Assembly: GCF_000615975.1 (NCBI RefSeq)
Contig: NZ_BAMP01000002.1
Coordinates: 1 to 64,000 of the forward strand
Origin: Nitratireductor aquibiodomus NL21 = JCM 21793
GTDB taxonomy: Bacteria; Pseudomonadota; Alphaproteobacteria; Rhizobiales; Rhizobiaceae
Reading direction: 5' to 3'
Length of the DNA stretch: 64,000 nt
Program-made: the position numbers and the translations under genes
The notes under the pieces: generated by a model
What the model was told of the DNA's origin: nothing
Databases searched by the model: none
What the model saw: only the letters and a program-made list of their open reading frames with translations
Shown: positions 56,057-64,000 of the stretch, one piece after another
How positions within the stretch are numbered: position 1 is the stretch's first letter
Layout: every line of letters starts with the position of its first letter

Positions 56057-57616
56057 ATGAACCAGAACGCCACCGACAGAAACGCCCAAGGCGACCGGCC
56101 CCTGTGGCTCGTCGGTGTGTGGCTGGTGCTGGCGCTTCTAACGGTCGCGGCCGTTGTGGCAAACGAGCGCTGGCAGCTGCTTTCGGAACTCGCGGCTGAA
56201 AGCCGGGTGCTGCACAGCGTTGCCTCTCAGCGTGCCGACCAGCATGACGCGCACCTGACCGCTCTCTCGGCGGTAGCGGTTGCCGGCGGAGAAAGCCGCT
56301 TCGATCTCTTTCTGGAAGTGGCGGGGACGATCCATCGATTTTATCCACGCATTGTGGCGATAGACCTTGTTCCCCTCAATGCAGGTGAGACGGGCGTGAC
56401 CACACGAGACAGTGTCGATCCGGCCGTCGATGACATGGTCCGGAGGGCGGCACTGGCGTCCGATGGCGCGCTTGTTTTGCGACCGACACCTGGCGCGCCG
56501 GGCCGCTACCTGCTCGTCAAGCGGAGCCCGAATACGGCTGCGGCACGTTTTGGTCTGTCGCTGGACATAGATGCACAGGGGCTGCTGGAATCTGACCGGG
56601 ATTTCTGGCTGGAACCGTCCGTCAGTTTTTCCCTGACGCTGCCGGATGGTACGCTGCTGGCGGGGGAGGAAATCGAAAGCGACCCGGCTTTTGCGCAGAG
56701 ACTGGGAAGCGCTTCGCAGCCGCTCGTTCTTGAGGTCGCGATTCCGCAGACCCTGGCAGTGCTGATGCCCCCTGCGAAACTGGCGCCGGCTCTCATCATG
56801 ATGTCGGCAGTGTTTCTGGCCGGCGTGGTCCTCTGGCAGCAATGGGCGCGGCGACGTCAGGCAGAACAGGCGGCGCAACTGAGCGCACAGGAAACGCGGC
56901 TGGCGCATGCTTCCCGTGTCAATGCGCTGGGTGAAATGGCAAGCGGGATCACCCATGAACTCACACAACCGCTGACCGCCATCTTGAGTCAGGCGCAGGC
57001 CGGTAAGCGGCTTCTGGGCAATGGTGACACGGGGGCTGTCGCTTCGGTGCTTGACGAACTGATCGCACAGGCGCGGCGGGGCGCGGATATTCTCGCCCAT
57101 CTGCGTCAATGGATCAGGCCGGTGCGCGGCAACCCGTCTGCGGTGACGGATCTGAATGCGGCGATCAGCGGTGTGGAAGCACTCCTTCTGCCAGAAGCGC
57201 GCAGGCGTGCGGTGGTTCTGAAACTGATGCTCGGGAACGGGCCTCTCCCGGTGCGTGCCGACCAGACGGAACTGGAACAGGTGATTTTCAATCTCGTTCG
57301 CAATGCATTCGAAGCTCTGGACAACGCGCCGGGGACCCGGGGTGAGGTGGTCGTTGAAAGCAGCAGGGAGGCGGGTCTGGCAGTCCTCGACCTGCGCGAT
57401 AACGGCCCAGGCGTCGATCCTGAAATCCGTGCCCAGATATTCGAGCCCTTTGTTACCGGCAAGGATCACGGCACGGGCCTGGGGCTCGCACTCTCACAGC
57501 GGCTGGTGGAGCGGATGGACGGCGACATCGAACTCAGGTCTTCGCGGAAGGGCGCCTGGTTTCGGGTTTGCCTGCCCCTCGTGGACGGGCGTGCGAAGGT
57601 GGAGATTGCCGCATGA
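56057..57616 (+). CDS. sensor histidine kinase with extracytoplasmic domain
   Basis: 519 residues: membrane helix 1 (about 18-36), a periplasmic domain of about 200 residues with CHASE-like features (AIDLVPLNAGETGV, LSLDIDAQGLLESDRDFW), helix 2 (about 247-268), HisKA with the phospho-histidine in GEMASGITHELTQPLTAIL, and HATPase boxes NLVRNAFEALDN, LRDNGPGVD, and GTGLGLALSQRL. Related to FixL/DctB-type kinases. The stop overlaps the response regulator start (ATGA), so they form one pair. The signal is unknown; the neighbouring HbpS-like protein may be part of sensing. Confidence 0.9.
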   Translation: MNQNATDRNAQGDRPLWLVGVWLVLALLTVAAVVANERWQLLSELAAESRVLHSVASQRADQHDAHLTALSAVAVAGGESRFDLFLEVAGTIHRFYPRIVAIDLVPLNAGETGVTTRDSVDPAVDDMVRRAALASDGALVLRPTPGAPGRYLLVKRSPNTAAARFGLSLDIDAQGLLESDRDFWLEPSVSFSLTLPDGTLLAGEEIESDPAFAQRLGSASQPLVLEVAIPQTLAVLMPPAKLAPALIMMSAVFLAGVVLWQQWARRRQAEQAAQLSAQETRLAHASRVNALGEMASGITHELTQPLTAILSQAQAGKRLLGNGDTGAVASVLDELIAQARRGADILAHLRQWIRPVRGNPSAVTDLNAAISGVEALLLPEARRRAVVLKLMLGNGPLPVRADQTELEQVIFNLVRNAFEALDNAPGTRGEVVVESSREAGLAVLDLRDNGPGVDPEIRAQIFEPFVTGKDHGTGLGLALSQRLVERMDGDIELRSSRKGAWFRVCLPLVDGRAKVEIAA

Positions 57617-58221
57617 GCAGGCCTGTCTATCTGGTGGATGACGATGAGGCGGTGCGCCGGGCGCTGGTCCTGCTTCTGAGCACGGTTGGTGTGGAGGTGA
57701 AGGCGTTTTCCGGCCCTGAATCCTTCCTCGCCGCGTTGGAAAAACTGCCGCCGGGCTGTCTTGTTCTTGATATCCGCATGCCGGTGATTTCGGGTCTGAA
57801 ACTGCAGGAGCGCCTGCTTGCGCTCGGTGTCGGCTGGCCAACCATTGTGATCAGCGGGCATGGTGACATCGAGGCCTGCCGGCGGGCTTTCCGCAACGGG
57901 GCGGTGGATTTTCTGAGCAAGCCCGTGGATGAGCAGGATCTGATCGACGCCATCCAGAAGGCGCAGGACATGCTGGACCGCTCTGAGCGGGAAGCGGCTG
58001 AACGCGCCGAAACGGCGGATCTTCTGGCGAGCCTGACGGGCCGTGAAAGCGAGGTTCTGGAGCGCATTGCCGGCGGCTTCACCACCAAGGAAATTGCCGC
58101 TTCCATGGCCGTTTCGCCACGCACGGTGGAAAGCCATCGCGCTTCCATCGGCGCAAAGCTCGGTACGACATCGGCGGCGGAAATGACGCGGCTCTGGCTG
58201 CAGGCGAACAGGCATCCGTAG
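57613..58221 (+). CDS. FixJ/NarL-type response regulator
   Basis: 202 residues: receiver domain (VYLVDDDEAVRRALVLLL; phospho-acceptor Asp53 in LVLDIRMPVISG; Lys in DFLSKPVDEQDL) and a C-terminal LuxR-type helix-turn-helix (LTGRESEVLERIAGGFTTKEIAASMAVSPRTVESHRASI). It is the partner of the histidine kinase with which it overlaps by four bases. Probable targets are the HbpS-like gene directly downstream, the amine oxidase genes, or both; no binding site is recognised. Confidence 0.93.
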   Translation: MSRPVYLVDDDEAVRRALVLLLSTVGVEVKAFSGPESFLAALEKLPPGCLVLDIRMPVISGLKLQERLLALGVGWPTIVISGHGDIEACRRAFRNGAVDFLSKPVDEQDLIDAIQKAQDMLDRSEREAAERAETADLLASLTGRESEVLERIAGGFTTKEIAASMAVSPRTVESHRASIGAKLGTTSAAEMTRLWLQANRHP

Positions 58222-58308
58222 AACTACGGAGCCCCCCGCCAGCGCTACCGATGCGGTGGAGCGGGGCAGCTTGCTAGAAACGGATCATCCAAACCCAAGG
58301 AGTTCCCG

Positions 58309-58794
58309 ATGATCCGTTCGATTGTTCTTTCCGCCTCGCTTCTGGCCGCGACCGCCGTTTCGGCTCAGGACCTGCCGACCGCCCCTTACCTGCCGCTCGA
58401 CATGGCGCAGAAGGCTGCTCAGGCTGCACTCGACGCCTGTGCCGCAGAAGGTTATGCGGTCAGCGTTGCCGTGGTGGAGCGCAGCGGTGCAACCAAGGTT
58501 CTCGTGAAAGCCGACAATTCCGGCCCGCACACGACCGGCAGCAGCGTCGGCAAGGCCTTCACCTCCGCAAGCCTTGGCCGTGACACGGCTGGTCTGGCGA
58601 ACTTCATCGGCGAGAACCCGCAGAATGACGGCCTGCGCGACATGGATTCCCGTCTGGTGATCCAGGCCGGTGGTCTGCCGGTGCGCATCGGTGGCGCTCT
58701 GGTGGCGGGCATCGGTGTTGGCGGCGCGCCTTCGGGCGACATTGACGCCACCTGCGCCCGCGCCGGTCTCGACGCCATCGGCGCCGAACAATAA
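58309..58794 (+). CDS. secreted GlcG/HbpS-like (DUF336) protein
   Basis: 161 residues. A signal peptide (MIRSIVLSASLLAATAVSA, cleavage before QDLPT) is followed by a DUF336 heme-degrading/HbpS-like domain (MAQKAAQAALDACAAEGYAVSVAVVERSG, SSVGKAFTSASLGRDTAGLA, GLPVRIGGALVAGIGVGGAPSGDIDATCARAG). In Streptomyces, HbpS binds heme and tunes the SenS/SenR two-component system; here the gene follows a kinase/regulator pair by 87 bases, so a similar sensory role is plausible but unproven. A terminator follows. Confidence 0.83.
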   Translation: MIRSIVLSASLLAATAVSAQDLPTAPYLPLDMAQKAAQAALDACAAEGYAVSVAVVERSGATKVLVKADNSGPHTTGSSVGKAFTSASLGRDTAGLANFIGENPQNDGLRDMDSRLVIQAGGLPVRIGGALVAGIGVGGAPSGDIDATCARAGLDAIGAEQ

Positions 58795-58811
58795 CCCATA
58801 CGAACTGAACA

Positions 58812-58845
58812 AAAGAGGCGCGGCCTTTCGGTCGCGCCTCTTTCC
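58812..58845. terminator. bidirectional intrinsic terminator
   Basis: 11-bp stem AAAGAGGCGCG (58812-58822) / CGCGCCTCTTT (58833-58843), between the convergent HbpS-like and amine oxidase genes. Confidence 0.88.
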
Positions 58846-58867
58846 GTTTCTGCGGTTCGTATTCAGC

Positions 58868-60853
58868 CTATTTGGGCAGTCGCACGGTGAGCGCCGGATT
58901 GTGCGGGAAGAAGTTGTAGGGTTTTAGCGTGATGCCCTTCCACATGGTCGACATGACCGGCCAGTCCTCCATCTGCGGCACATGATGGAAGCCCATCGTG
59001 TACCAGGTCACGATGTCGGTGTTGTCGATGCTGCGGTCCTGCTTCACCCATTCGGCCAGCGTGTCCGACCCGTCGCTCTGGAAAGCGTATTCGCCGCCGG
59101 CATAGCGTTCGCTGGCCACATAGGGCGTGTTCCAGAACGTGTAGTCGATATAGGCGTTGCGCTTTGCGGGCGGATCGTTCTCCGTGTCCAGCGGGCTGTA
59201 GGCGACGCTGTTCTGCGGCAGGATCATGTAGCCCGGCGCATGGCCGACGCCGATTTTCCGGCCCATGTTCATGATGTGATACATGGCCGGTGTTGCCGGG
59301 TTCACGCGATAGCGCGCTTCCATTTCGGTCTTCGGCATTTTTGCCTCGGTCACCCACATGGAGCGGCGCGGCACGCCATCGGGCATGTCGCCCTTCACGA
59401 GGCCGGTGCGCATGAAGACATTGTCCTGACCGTCAATGTCGAAATCGAGCCGGAAGTTGAAGAAATGGTCGTGATTGGGCGCGACCAGATTGGGCACGAT
59501 CAGCGTGCCGTAGCGGGTTTCCTGTTCGGCGGTTGCGTCCTCCATGGAGGTGGAGGCGACACCCTTCACCGCATCGAGGCCGGTTGCGCCGACCATCACG
59601 CGGATGCGTCCGTTCTGCTCGAACACATAGTCGATGAGATAGTCGTAATTGCCCACCTGCGAGGCGGAACGCACGACCAGTTCGGTTGCCGGGCGGCCTT
59701 CCGCCGGCACGGACTGTTCTTCGCTCTGGGCGAAGATCTCATAATGCCGCCAGGCGGGATCGCCGATATTGCGCTCGAAGATGCATAACGCATCCGGGAT
59801 TTCGATCGGGTTGCCCAGATCGTCATGCACGGTGGCGGGCAGGAAGCGCGCATAGGCGGGGCAGTCCACGCCCGCGCGCAGCGGGCTCAGGAAGATGCCG
59901 AAACCATATTCGCCGCTGTCCATATAGGTGCGCCAGTACCAGCCTTCGTCCGGGTCCATATAAGGCACGAAGACTTCCGACAGATGGGCCTGATAGAGCA
60001 CAGAGCGCCAGTCGTCGCGATCATTGACCTCGATGTTGGAGAGAACCACGCCGGGGCGTTTGTCGACGCGCCAGCGGAAGCGCCAGATGTCCCAGTTCAC
60101 CATGCTGCCGTCGATGGTGAAGTTGGGATCGCCTTCCTGGCGCAGCGTGGCGGGATTACTTTCCGGCCGCAACGCGCCCGTGCGCGCCTCGACCTCTTCT
60201 TCCATGTAGCCCCAGGCATCCTGCGGCACCGGGACGACGCCATTGTCGATCACCTCGACCACGGATTTGCCGGCGAGATCGACCACGGCGTAAAGCCCCT
60301 CAATGGGCTTGGCGTAGAAGTTGGAGCCGGTTGGATTGACATAGCAGGGCACCTTCATCAGGCGCTGGCCGGCTTCCGCCTCCATGTCGAACGAGCCGGC
60401 CGTCAGCGGCAGGCAGAACACGTCGCCGGGCTCCAGATCGCGCTTTGCGAGGGCGGCGACGAAGTTTTCGTCGGAAAGGGCCAGATCCATGGCCCCGATG
60501 AATTCTTCCAGAAGCACCATGTGCTGGCCGCCAATGGCCCCGAAATCGCTGATTTCACCGGAAACGAGATTGACCTCGGCCTTGTAGGTCTCGTCGCCCG
60601 AGATGACGTGGACGGTGGCGGCGCGGGGGCCTTCATCGCCTTCTTTCCAGGCAAGCACGTCGGCCTTTTCCGGTTCTTTCAGCTCGATCAGCGGAAAGCG
60701 GGCCTCGTCGGAAATCCGGTCATCGGATTTCATGATGGTGACGACCTCTGCGATCTCCTCTTTCGACAGGCCGTCCAGTGGGTGAGCCAGAGCGCCGCCG
60801 CATAAGACGGTCAGCGCCATGGCCGCGCAGGTGGCGGATAAGTGTCTATTCAT
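58868..60853 (-). CDS. tynA: copper amine oxidase (primary-amine oxidase)
   Basis: 661 residues with a signal peptide (cleavage near ALA-HPLDG), hence periplasmic. It oxidises primary amines such as tyramine or phenethylamine to aldehydes, releasing ammonia and peroxide. The topaquinone precursor Tyr is in VGNYDYLIDY, the catalytic base Asp in TYMDSGEYGFG, and the copper histidines in NHDHFFNFRLD and TMGFHHVPQMEDWP. It lacks the extra N-terminal domain of E. coli TynA, as in many bacteria. It follows the aldehyde dehydrogenase gene (27-base gap), fitting a two-step amine-to-acid route. Confidence 0.93.
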   Translation of the reverse strand: MNRHLSATCAAMALTVLCGGALAHPLDGLSKEEIAEVVTIMKSDDRISDEARFPLIELKEPEKADVLAWKEGDEGPRAATVHVISGDETYKAEVNLVSGEISDFGAIGGQHMVLLEEFIGAMDLALSDENFVAALAKRDLEPGDVFCLPLTAGSFDMEAEAGQRLMKVPCYVNPTGSNFYAKPIEGLYAVVDLAGKSVVEVIDNGVVPVPQDAWGYMEEEVEARTGALRPESNPATLRQEGDPNFTIDGSMVNWDIWRFRWRVDKRPGVVLSNIEVNDRDDWRSVLYQAHLSEVFVPYMDPDEGWYWRTYMDSGEYGFGIFLSPLRAGVDCPAYARFLPATVHDDLGNPIEIPDALCIFERNIGDPAWRHYEIFAQSEEQSVPAEGRPATELVVRSASQVGNYDYLIDYVFEQNGRIRVMVGATGLDAVKGVASTSMEDATAEQETRYGTLIVPNLVAPNHDHFFNFRLDFDIDGQDNVFMRTGLVKGDMPDGVPRRSMWVTEAKMPKTEMEARYRVNPATPAMYHIMNMGRKIGVGHAPGYMILPQNSVAYSPLDTENDPPAKRNAYIDYTFWNTPYVASERYAGGEYAFQSDGSDTLAEWVKQDRSIDNTDIVTWYTMGFHHVPQMEDWPVMSTMWKGITLKPYNFFPHNPALTVRLPK

Positions 60854-60880
60854 CGTGTCTCCTCCTCTTGAACCGTGCCG

Positions 60881-62314
60881 TTACATGATCAGGGTCTGGC
60901 CGACGGTGTTCTCCATCAGCCCCGCCTCGGCGAACTGCACGCCGACGCCGGATTGCTTGATGCCGCCAAAGGGGGCGTTGGGCTGGATCATGCCGTGCTT
61001 GTTGATCCATGCGGTGCCGCATTCGAGTTGCAGCGCCAGCGCCTTCGCGCGTTCGGTGTCCTGCGACCAGACCGAGCCGCCAAGCCCGTTCGGGTTGTCG
61101 TTTGCGCGTGCGATCACCGCCTCCACATCCGTGTAGCGGATGACCGGCAGAACCGGGCCGAACTGCTCTTCATCGACAAGGCGCATGCCGTGCTCGGCAT
61201 CGGCGACGATGGTGGCGGGGTAGAAATAGCCGGGTCCGCCGGAGGGCGCGCCGCCGGTGAGAATGCGCGCGCCGGAAGCTCTTGCCTCCTCGACCAGCTC
61301 TTTCACGCGCTCAAACTGCATGGCGTTTTGCACCGGGCCGAGGGCGACCCCATCCTGCCGTCCGTCGCCCATGGGAATGGCGGCGGCGAGTGCCGAGAGT
61401 GCATCGCAGACGGCGTCATAGATGCTGTCATGCACATAGAGCCGCTTGATGCAGGCGCAGGTCTGGCCGTTGTTGAGGAACGCGCCCCAGAAGAGCCCTT
61501 CGGCGACCGCCTGCGGATTGACATCGGGCAGCACGATGGCCGCATCATTGCCGCCGAGTTCCAGCGTCAGGCGCTTCACTGTTTCGGCAGCCGAGGCCAT
61601 GATCTTGCGGCCAGTGCCGGTGGAGCCGGTGAAAACCATCTTGTCGATGCCGGGATGGGCGGACATGGCGGCGCCGATTTCATCTGCGCCACACACGATG
61701 TTGACCACGCCGGCCGGCAGCACCTCGTTGATGATCTCGACGAAACGGATCGTGGCGAGCGGCGTGTTGGGCGAGGGCTTGATGACCACGCAATTGCCGG
61801 CGCGCACGGCGGGAATGATGTGCCAGGCGGCGATCAACACCGGGAAGTTCCACGGCGTGATGGAGCCGACTAAGCCAATGGGCTTGCGGTGAACCTCCAC
61901 GCGGCCCTCATTGTTGTCCTGCAGGACGGAGACCGGCAGTTCGAGGCTTGCGGTATGCCGTGTCCAAGCGGCGGCGGCTCCGATTTCCCACTGCGAGCCG
62001 AAGCCGCCAATGGGCTTGCCCTGTTCCGCCGTCAGAAGTGGCGCAAGCTCCGGGATCGCCTGTTCGAGCAGGTCGGCGATCTTCAGGCAGGCGGCCTTTC
62101 GGTCCGCATCGCTGGTGGCGGCCCAGCCCGGGAATGCATTGCGTGCGGCTTCTACGGCATCATCAAGGTCACCCGGCGTGCCGAGCGGCATATGGCCGAC
62201 CAGTGCGCCATTGGCCGGATCGAGAACGGGAAACGTCTCTGCGCCCGGCGTCGCACGCCCGTTGATGATGTTGTGGAACGGATCGCTGGTCGCTTCCTTT
62301 GCCGTATCGGCCAT
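60881..62314 (-). CDS. aldehyde dehydrogenase (phenylacetaldehyde-dehydrogenase-like)
   Basis: 477 residues, NAD(P)-dependent ALDH. Cofactor motif ITPWNFPVLIAAW and VIKPSPNTPLA, the Rossmann GSTGTGRKI, general base Glu in LELGGNDAAIV and catalytic Cys in NNGQTCACIKRLY, all intact. In this context it most likely oxidises the aldehyde made by the amine oxidase. Ribosome site gggaggaggaagaca before the ATG. It lies between the AraC regulator and the amine oxidase on the same strand, probably one transcript. Confidence 0.93.
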   Translation of the reverse strand: MADTAKEATSDPFHNIINGRATPGAETFPVLDPANGALVGHMPLGTPGDLDDAVEAARNAFPGWAATSDADRKAACLKIADLLEQAIPELAPLLTAEQGKPIGGFGSQWEIGAAAAWTRHTASLELPVSVLQDNNEGRVEVHRKPIGLVGSITPWNFPVLIAAWHIIPAVRAGNCVVIKPSPNTPLATIRFVEIINEVLPAGVVNIVCGADEIGAAMSAHPGIDKMVFTGSTGTGRKIMASAAETVKRLTLELGGNDAAIVLPDVNPQAVAEGLFWGAFLNNGQTCACIKRLYVHDSIYDAVCDALSALAAAIPMGDGRQDGVALGPVQNAMQFERVKELVEEARASGARILTGGAPSGGPGYFYPATIVADAEHGMRLVDEEQFGPVLPVIRYTDVEAVIARANDNPNGLGGSVWSQDTERAKALALQLECGTAWINKHGMIQPNAPFGGIKQSGVGVQFAEAGLMENTVGQTLIM

Positions 62315-62396
62315 TGTCTTCCTCCTCCCGATAGCGCCGCATTTCAGGCGGCATCAATCGGTCATAGTGGAGGCGCATTCGGCCAACGGTCTTGGA

Positions 62397-63365
62397 CTAT
62401 TGCGTCGGGTTCTTGGCCGATGACGTCGCTGCGTGAAGGCGGTATTCGCCGGGCGGGACCCTGAAACGCGCCCGGAACTGGCGATTGAAATAGGACAGGT
62501 CGTTGAAACCTGCGTCAAAGGCGATGGTGGAAATGCGCTCCGAAGTGCCGGCACTCTTCTGGGCCATAAGACGGTTGCAGACATAATCGAGCCGTGTGGC
62601 GATAAGGCACTCGGACAGGGACAAGCCCGCAGCCTGGAACCGGCGCTGCAGGGCGCGCAGGCTGACCCCCATGGCGGATGCGACGCTGGCTGGTGTGCAC
62701 GCGGGATCGCGGAAGCGCTGGCGGATATAGGCACGTGCCTTGGTGACAAGCAGTTCATCGCTGGTTCGGGCGGAGGCCAGAGCGCCGGCTTCAAGACCGC
62801 AGAGATAGGCGCCCATCAGATTGAAGAAGGCTTCGCCGATGAAGTGTTGCTGCGCGGCGGCGTCCTCGGAATTGACGAGGCGGTCGATGGTGGCGCGAAG
62901 GGCCATGCCGATCTCGGTGGAGCCCGGGATCGGGCAGCCGCCAAGGGCCGCGGTGCCGAAACGGTGGGCAAATTCGGAGCGGTTCAGGTGCACGGAATAC
63001 TGCAGGCTGCCGCTGTCGCCATAGAGAAAGCGCGAAGGATAGGCCGAATCGATCATGATGAAGTCGCCCGGCGCAAGCCGCACATCGGCATCGCCCTGCC
63101 GCATGACCGAATGTCCCGATTTCTGCAGAACCAGAAAGAGGTGCTCGGCGGAATCCTGCCGGATGCAGCGCCAGTCCCGATTGATGCGCGCGGCGCTGTT
63201 GCGCACGACCGCCACAGCCAGCGCCTGGCGCTGTTTCAATGTGATGAGCCCGCGCATGTCGCGTGCGCCATCTGGCGGCGACACCAGAAACTGCCCGCAC
63301 ACGTTGCGCACACCAGCCTGGAAGGCATCGAGCGGTGCCAAGCTGTTTGTCTCGTCAGACAGCAT
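62397..63365 (-). CDS. AraC family regulator, FeaR-like
   Basis: 322 residues: an N-terminal AraC-binding domain (about 20-200, with cupin-like LAPGDFIMIDSAYPSRFLYG) and a C-terminal double helix-turn-helix (about 222-318: SVASAMGVSLRALQRRFQAAG and TIAFDAGFNDLSYFNRQFRARFRVPPGEYR). FeaR of E. coli controls tynA and feaB for tyramine and phenethylamine use; position next to the same pair of enzyme genes suggests the same role. The ATG follows gggaggaaattt. Confidence 0.85.
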   Translation of the reverse strand: MLSDETNSLAPLDAFQAGVRNVCGQFLVSPPDGARDMRGLITLKQRQALAVAVVRNSAARINRDWRCIRQDSAEHLFLVLQKSGHSVMRQGDADVRLAPGDFIMIDSAYPSRFLYGDSGSLQYSVHLNRSEFAHRFGTAALGGCPIPGSTEIGMALRATIDRLVNSEDAAAQQHFIGEAFFNLMGAYLCGLEAGALASARTSDELLVTKARAYIRQRFRDPACTPASVASAMGVSLRALQRRFQAAGLSLSECLIATRLDYVCNRLMAQKSAGTSERISTIAFDAGFNDLSYFNRQFRARFRVPPGEYRLHAATSSAKNPTQ

Positions 63366-63465
63366 AAATTTCCTCCCGCCCTTATCTGCTCTCCATGCAG
63401 AAAAGGGCGGGGGGAAGCGTAATCAGCTTTCAACAGCTCGGCAAGACGGGCGTGTGTTCCGGTTT

Positions 63466-64000
63466 TCAGGAACTGGAGGCGTTCGCTTGCCGGCGTCCCG
63501 CCATCTGTCGCAGAAACACCGGAAGAGCGATGATGGCGCCGGCCAGGGTGGCATAGAGATCCGGTGCGACAAAGAGGACGGCGGCGATTGCAAGAAGCAG
63601 CCGCTCATAGACGCGCAGCGGTGCGAAAAGCCAGTTTGAGAAGCTGCGGAGAGCATCCAGATGCCGAGCATTGCGCCGATAGTTGCCAGGAAGAACTCGT
63701 TCCAGGTGAAGCTGTCGGTGACTAGCAGCATGGAGGGAGAAAAGACGAAGACGAACGGCACCAGCGCCTTGCCCATGCCAAGCCGGAAGGCGGTGTTGCC
63801 GGCCTTGAAGGCGTTGGCACCGGCGATGCCTGCCGCCGCATAGGCCGCCAGCGCCACCGGCGGGGTGATGTCTGCCAGAACGCCGAAATAGAACACGAAG
63901 AAGTGGGCCACGATCGGTTCGACGCCGAGCAGGTTGAGGATCGGGGCTGCGACGGCGATCATGATCAGGTAGTTCGCCGTGGTGGGGATGCCGCAGCCCA
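63466..64000 (-). pseudogene. fused TRAP transporter permease (4TM/12TM), 3' part, frameshifted
   Basis: C-terminal part of a DctQM-fusion permease; the 5' part lies beyond the window. GCGIPTTANYLIM, FVFYFGVLADITPPVALAAYAAAGIAG and FKAGNTAFRLGMGKALVPFVFVFSP are characteristic of the fused family. After GIWMLSAASQ the frame shifts: one missing base in a run (plus-strand TTT at 63635-63637, originally TTTT) would restore QNWLFAPLRVYERLLLAIAAVL and end at the stop 63466-63468. It precedes the FeaR-like gene on the same strand, so it may import the amine or its product. Confidence 0.85.

Overview
The window is a GC-rich chromosomal segment of an alphaproteobacterium. It most resembles a member of the Hyphomicrobiales near Phyllobacteriaceae (the Mesorhizobium / Nitratireductor / Aquamicrobium / Chelativorans neighbourhood). 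The evidence is the ruvCAB-ybgC-tolQRAB-pal order, an rcdA (CtrA-degradation adaptor) gene preceded by perfect CtrA boxes, a cysteine-free L31 protein, rhizobial-type intergenic palindromes, a hutF-type histidine pathway and many TRAP transporters. The genus is inferred, not shown. I see no rRNA operon, insertion sequence, CRISPR array or prophage. There is one tRNA, Thr with anticodon CGT.

Layout. 1-6.7 kb: housekeeping genes (5-formyl-THF cyclo-ligase end, YmdB-type phosphoesterase, TerC-like protein, MBL-fold protein, YebC, SelT-like protein, L31, an ABC half-transporter). 6.7-7.9 kb: one strikingly AT-rich PD-(D/E)XK nuclease-like gene that looks foreign. 7.9-18.2 kb, nearly all on the minus strand: nitroreductase with GntR regulator and probable operator, FAD dehydrogenase, M32 carboxypeptidase, a MotA/MotB-like envelope pair, inositol monophosphatase, EF-P, Sel1 protein, thiamine-phosphate-synthase-like protein. 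18.5-30.7 kb: two TSUP permeases, acyl-CoA ligase, rcdA, ruvCAB, ybgC, tol-pal, rpe. 30.8-42.7 kb: a histidine-utilisation regulon (hutC-hutF diverging from hutI-H-G-U across a 14-bp HutC-type palindrome), continuing into a TRAP transporter and a DUF1611/DgcN-type gene. 42.8-47.3 kb: membrane alpha/beta hydrolase, small and medium subunits of a molybdenum hydroxylase without a large subunit, a tiny secreted protein, tRNA-Thr and a MOSC protein. 47.5-56 kb: a sugar-acid-type cluster (two IclR regulators, SMP-30 lactonase, TRAP transporter, IlvD-type dehydratase, LysR). 56-64 kb: a sensor kinase / response regulator / HbpS-like secreted protein trio next to an aromatic-amine set (copper amine oxidase, aldehyde dehydrogenase, FeaR-like AraC regulator) and the end of a fused TRAP permease.

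Two cross-cutting observations matter most. First, eight conserved genes are each broken by one small indel at a short homopolymer, six of them by loss of a single G. This looks like consensus error rather than decay, so these genes are probably intact in the organism. Second, the stretch between the acyl-CoA ligase and rcdA holds two perfect TTAA-N7-TTAA CtrA boxes, with a hairpin-rich, terminator-ended segment between them that looks like an undescribed CtrA-controlled small RNA beside a CtrA-degradation gene.
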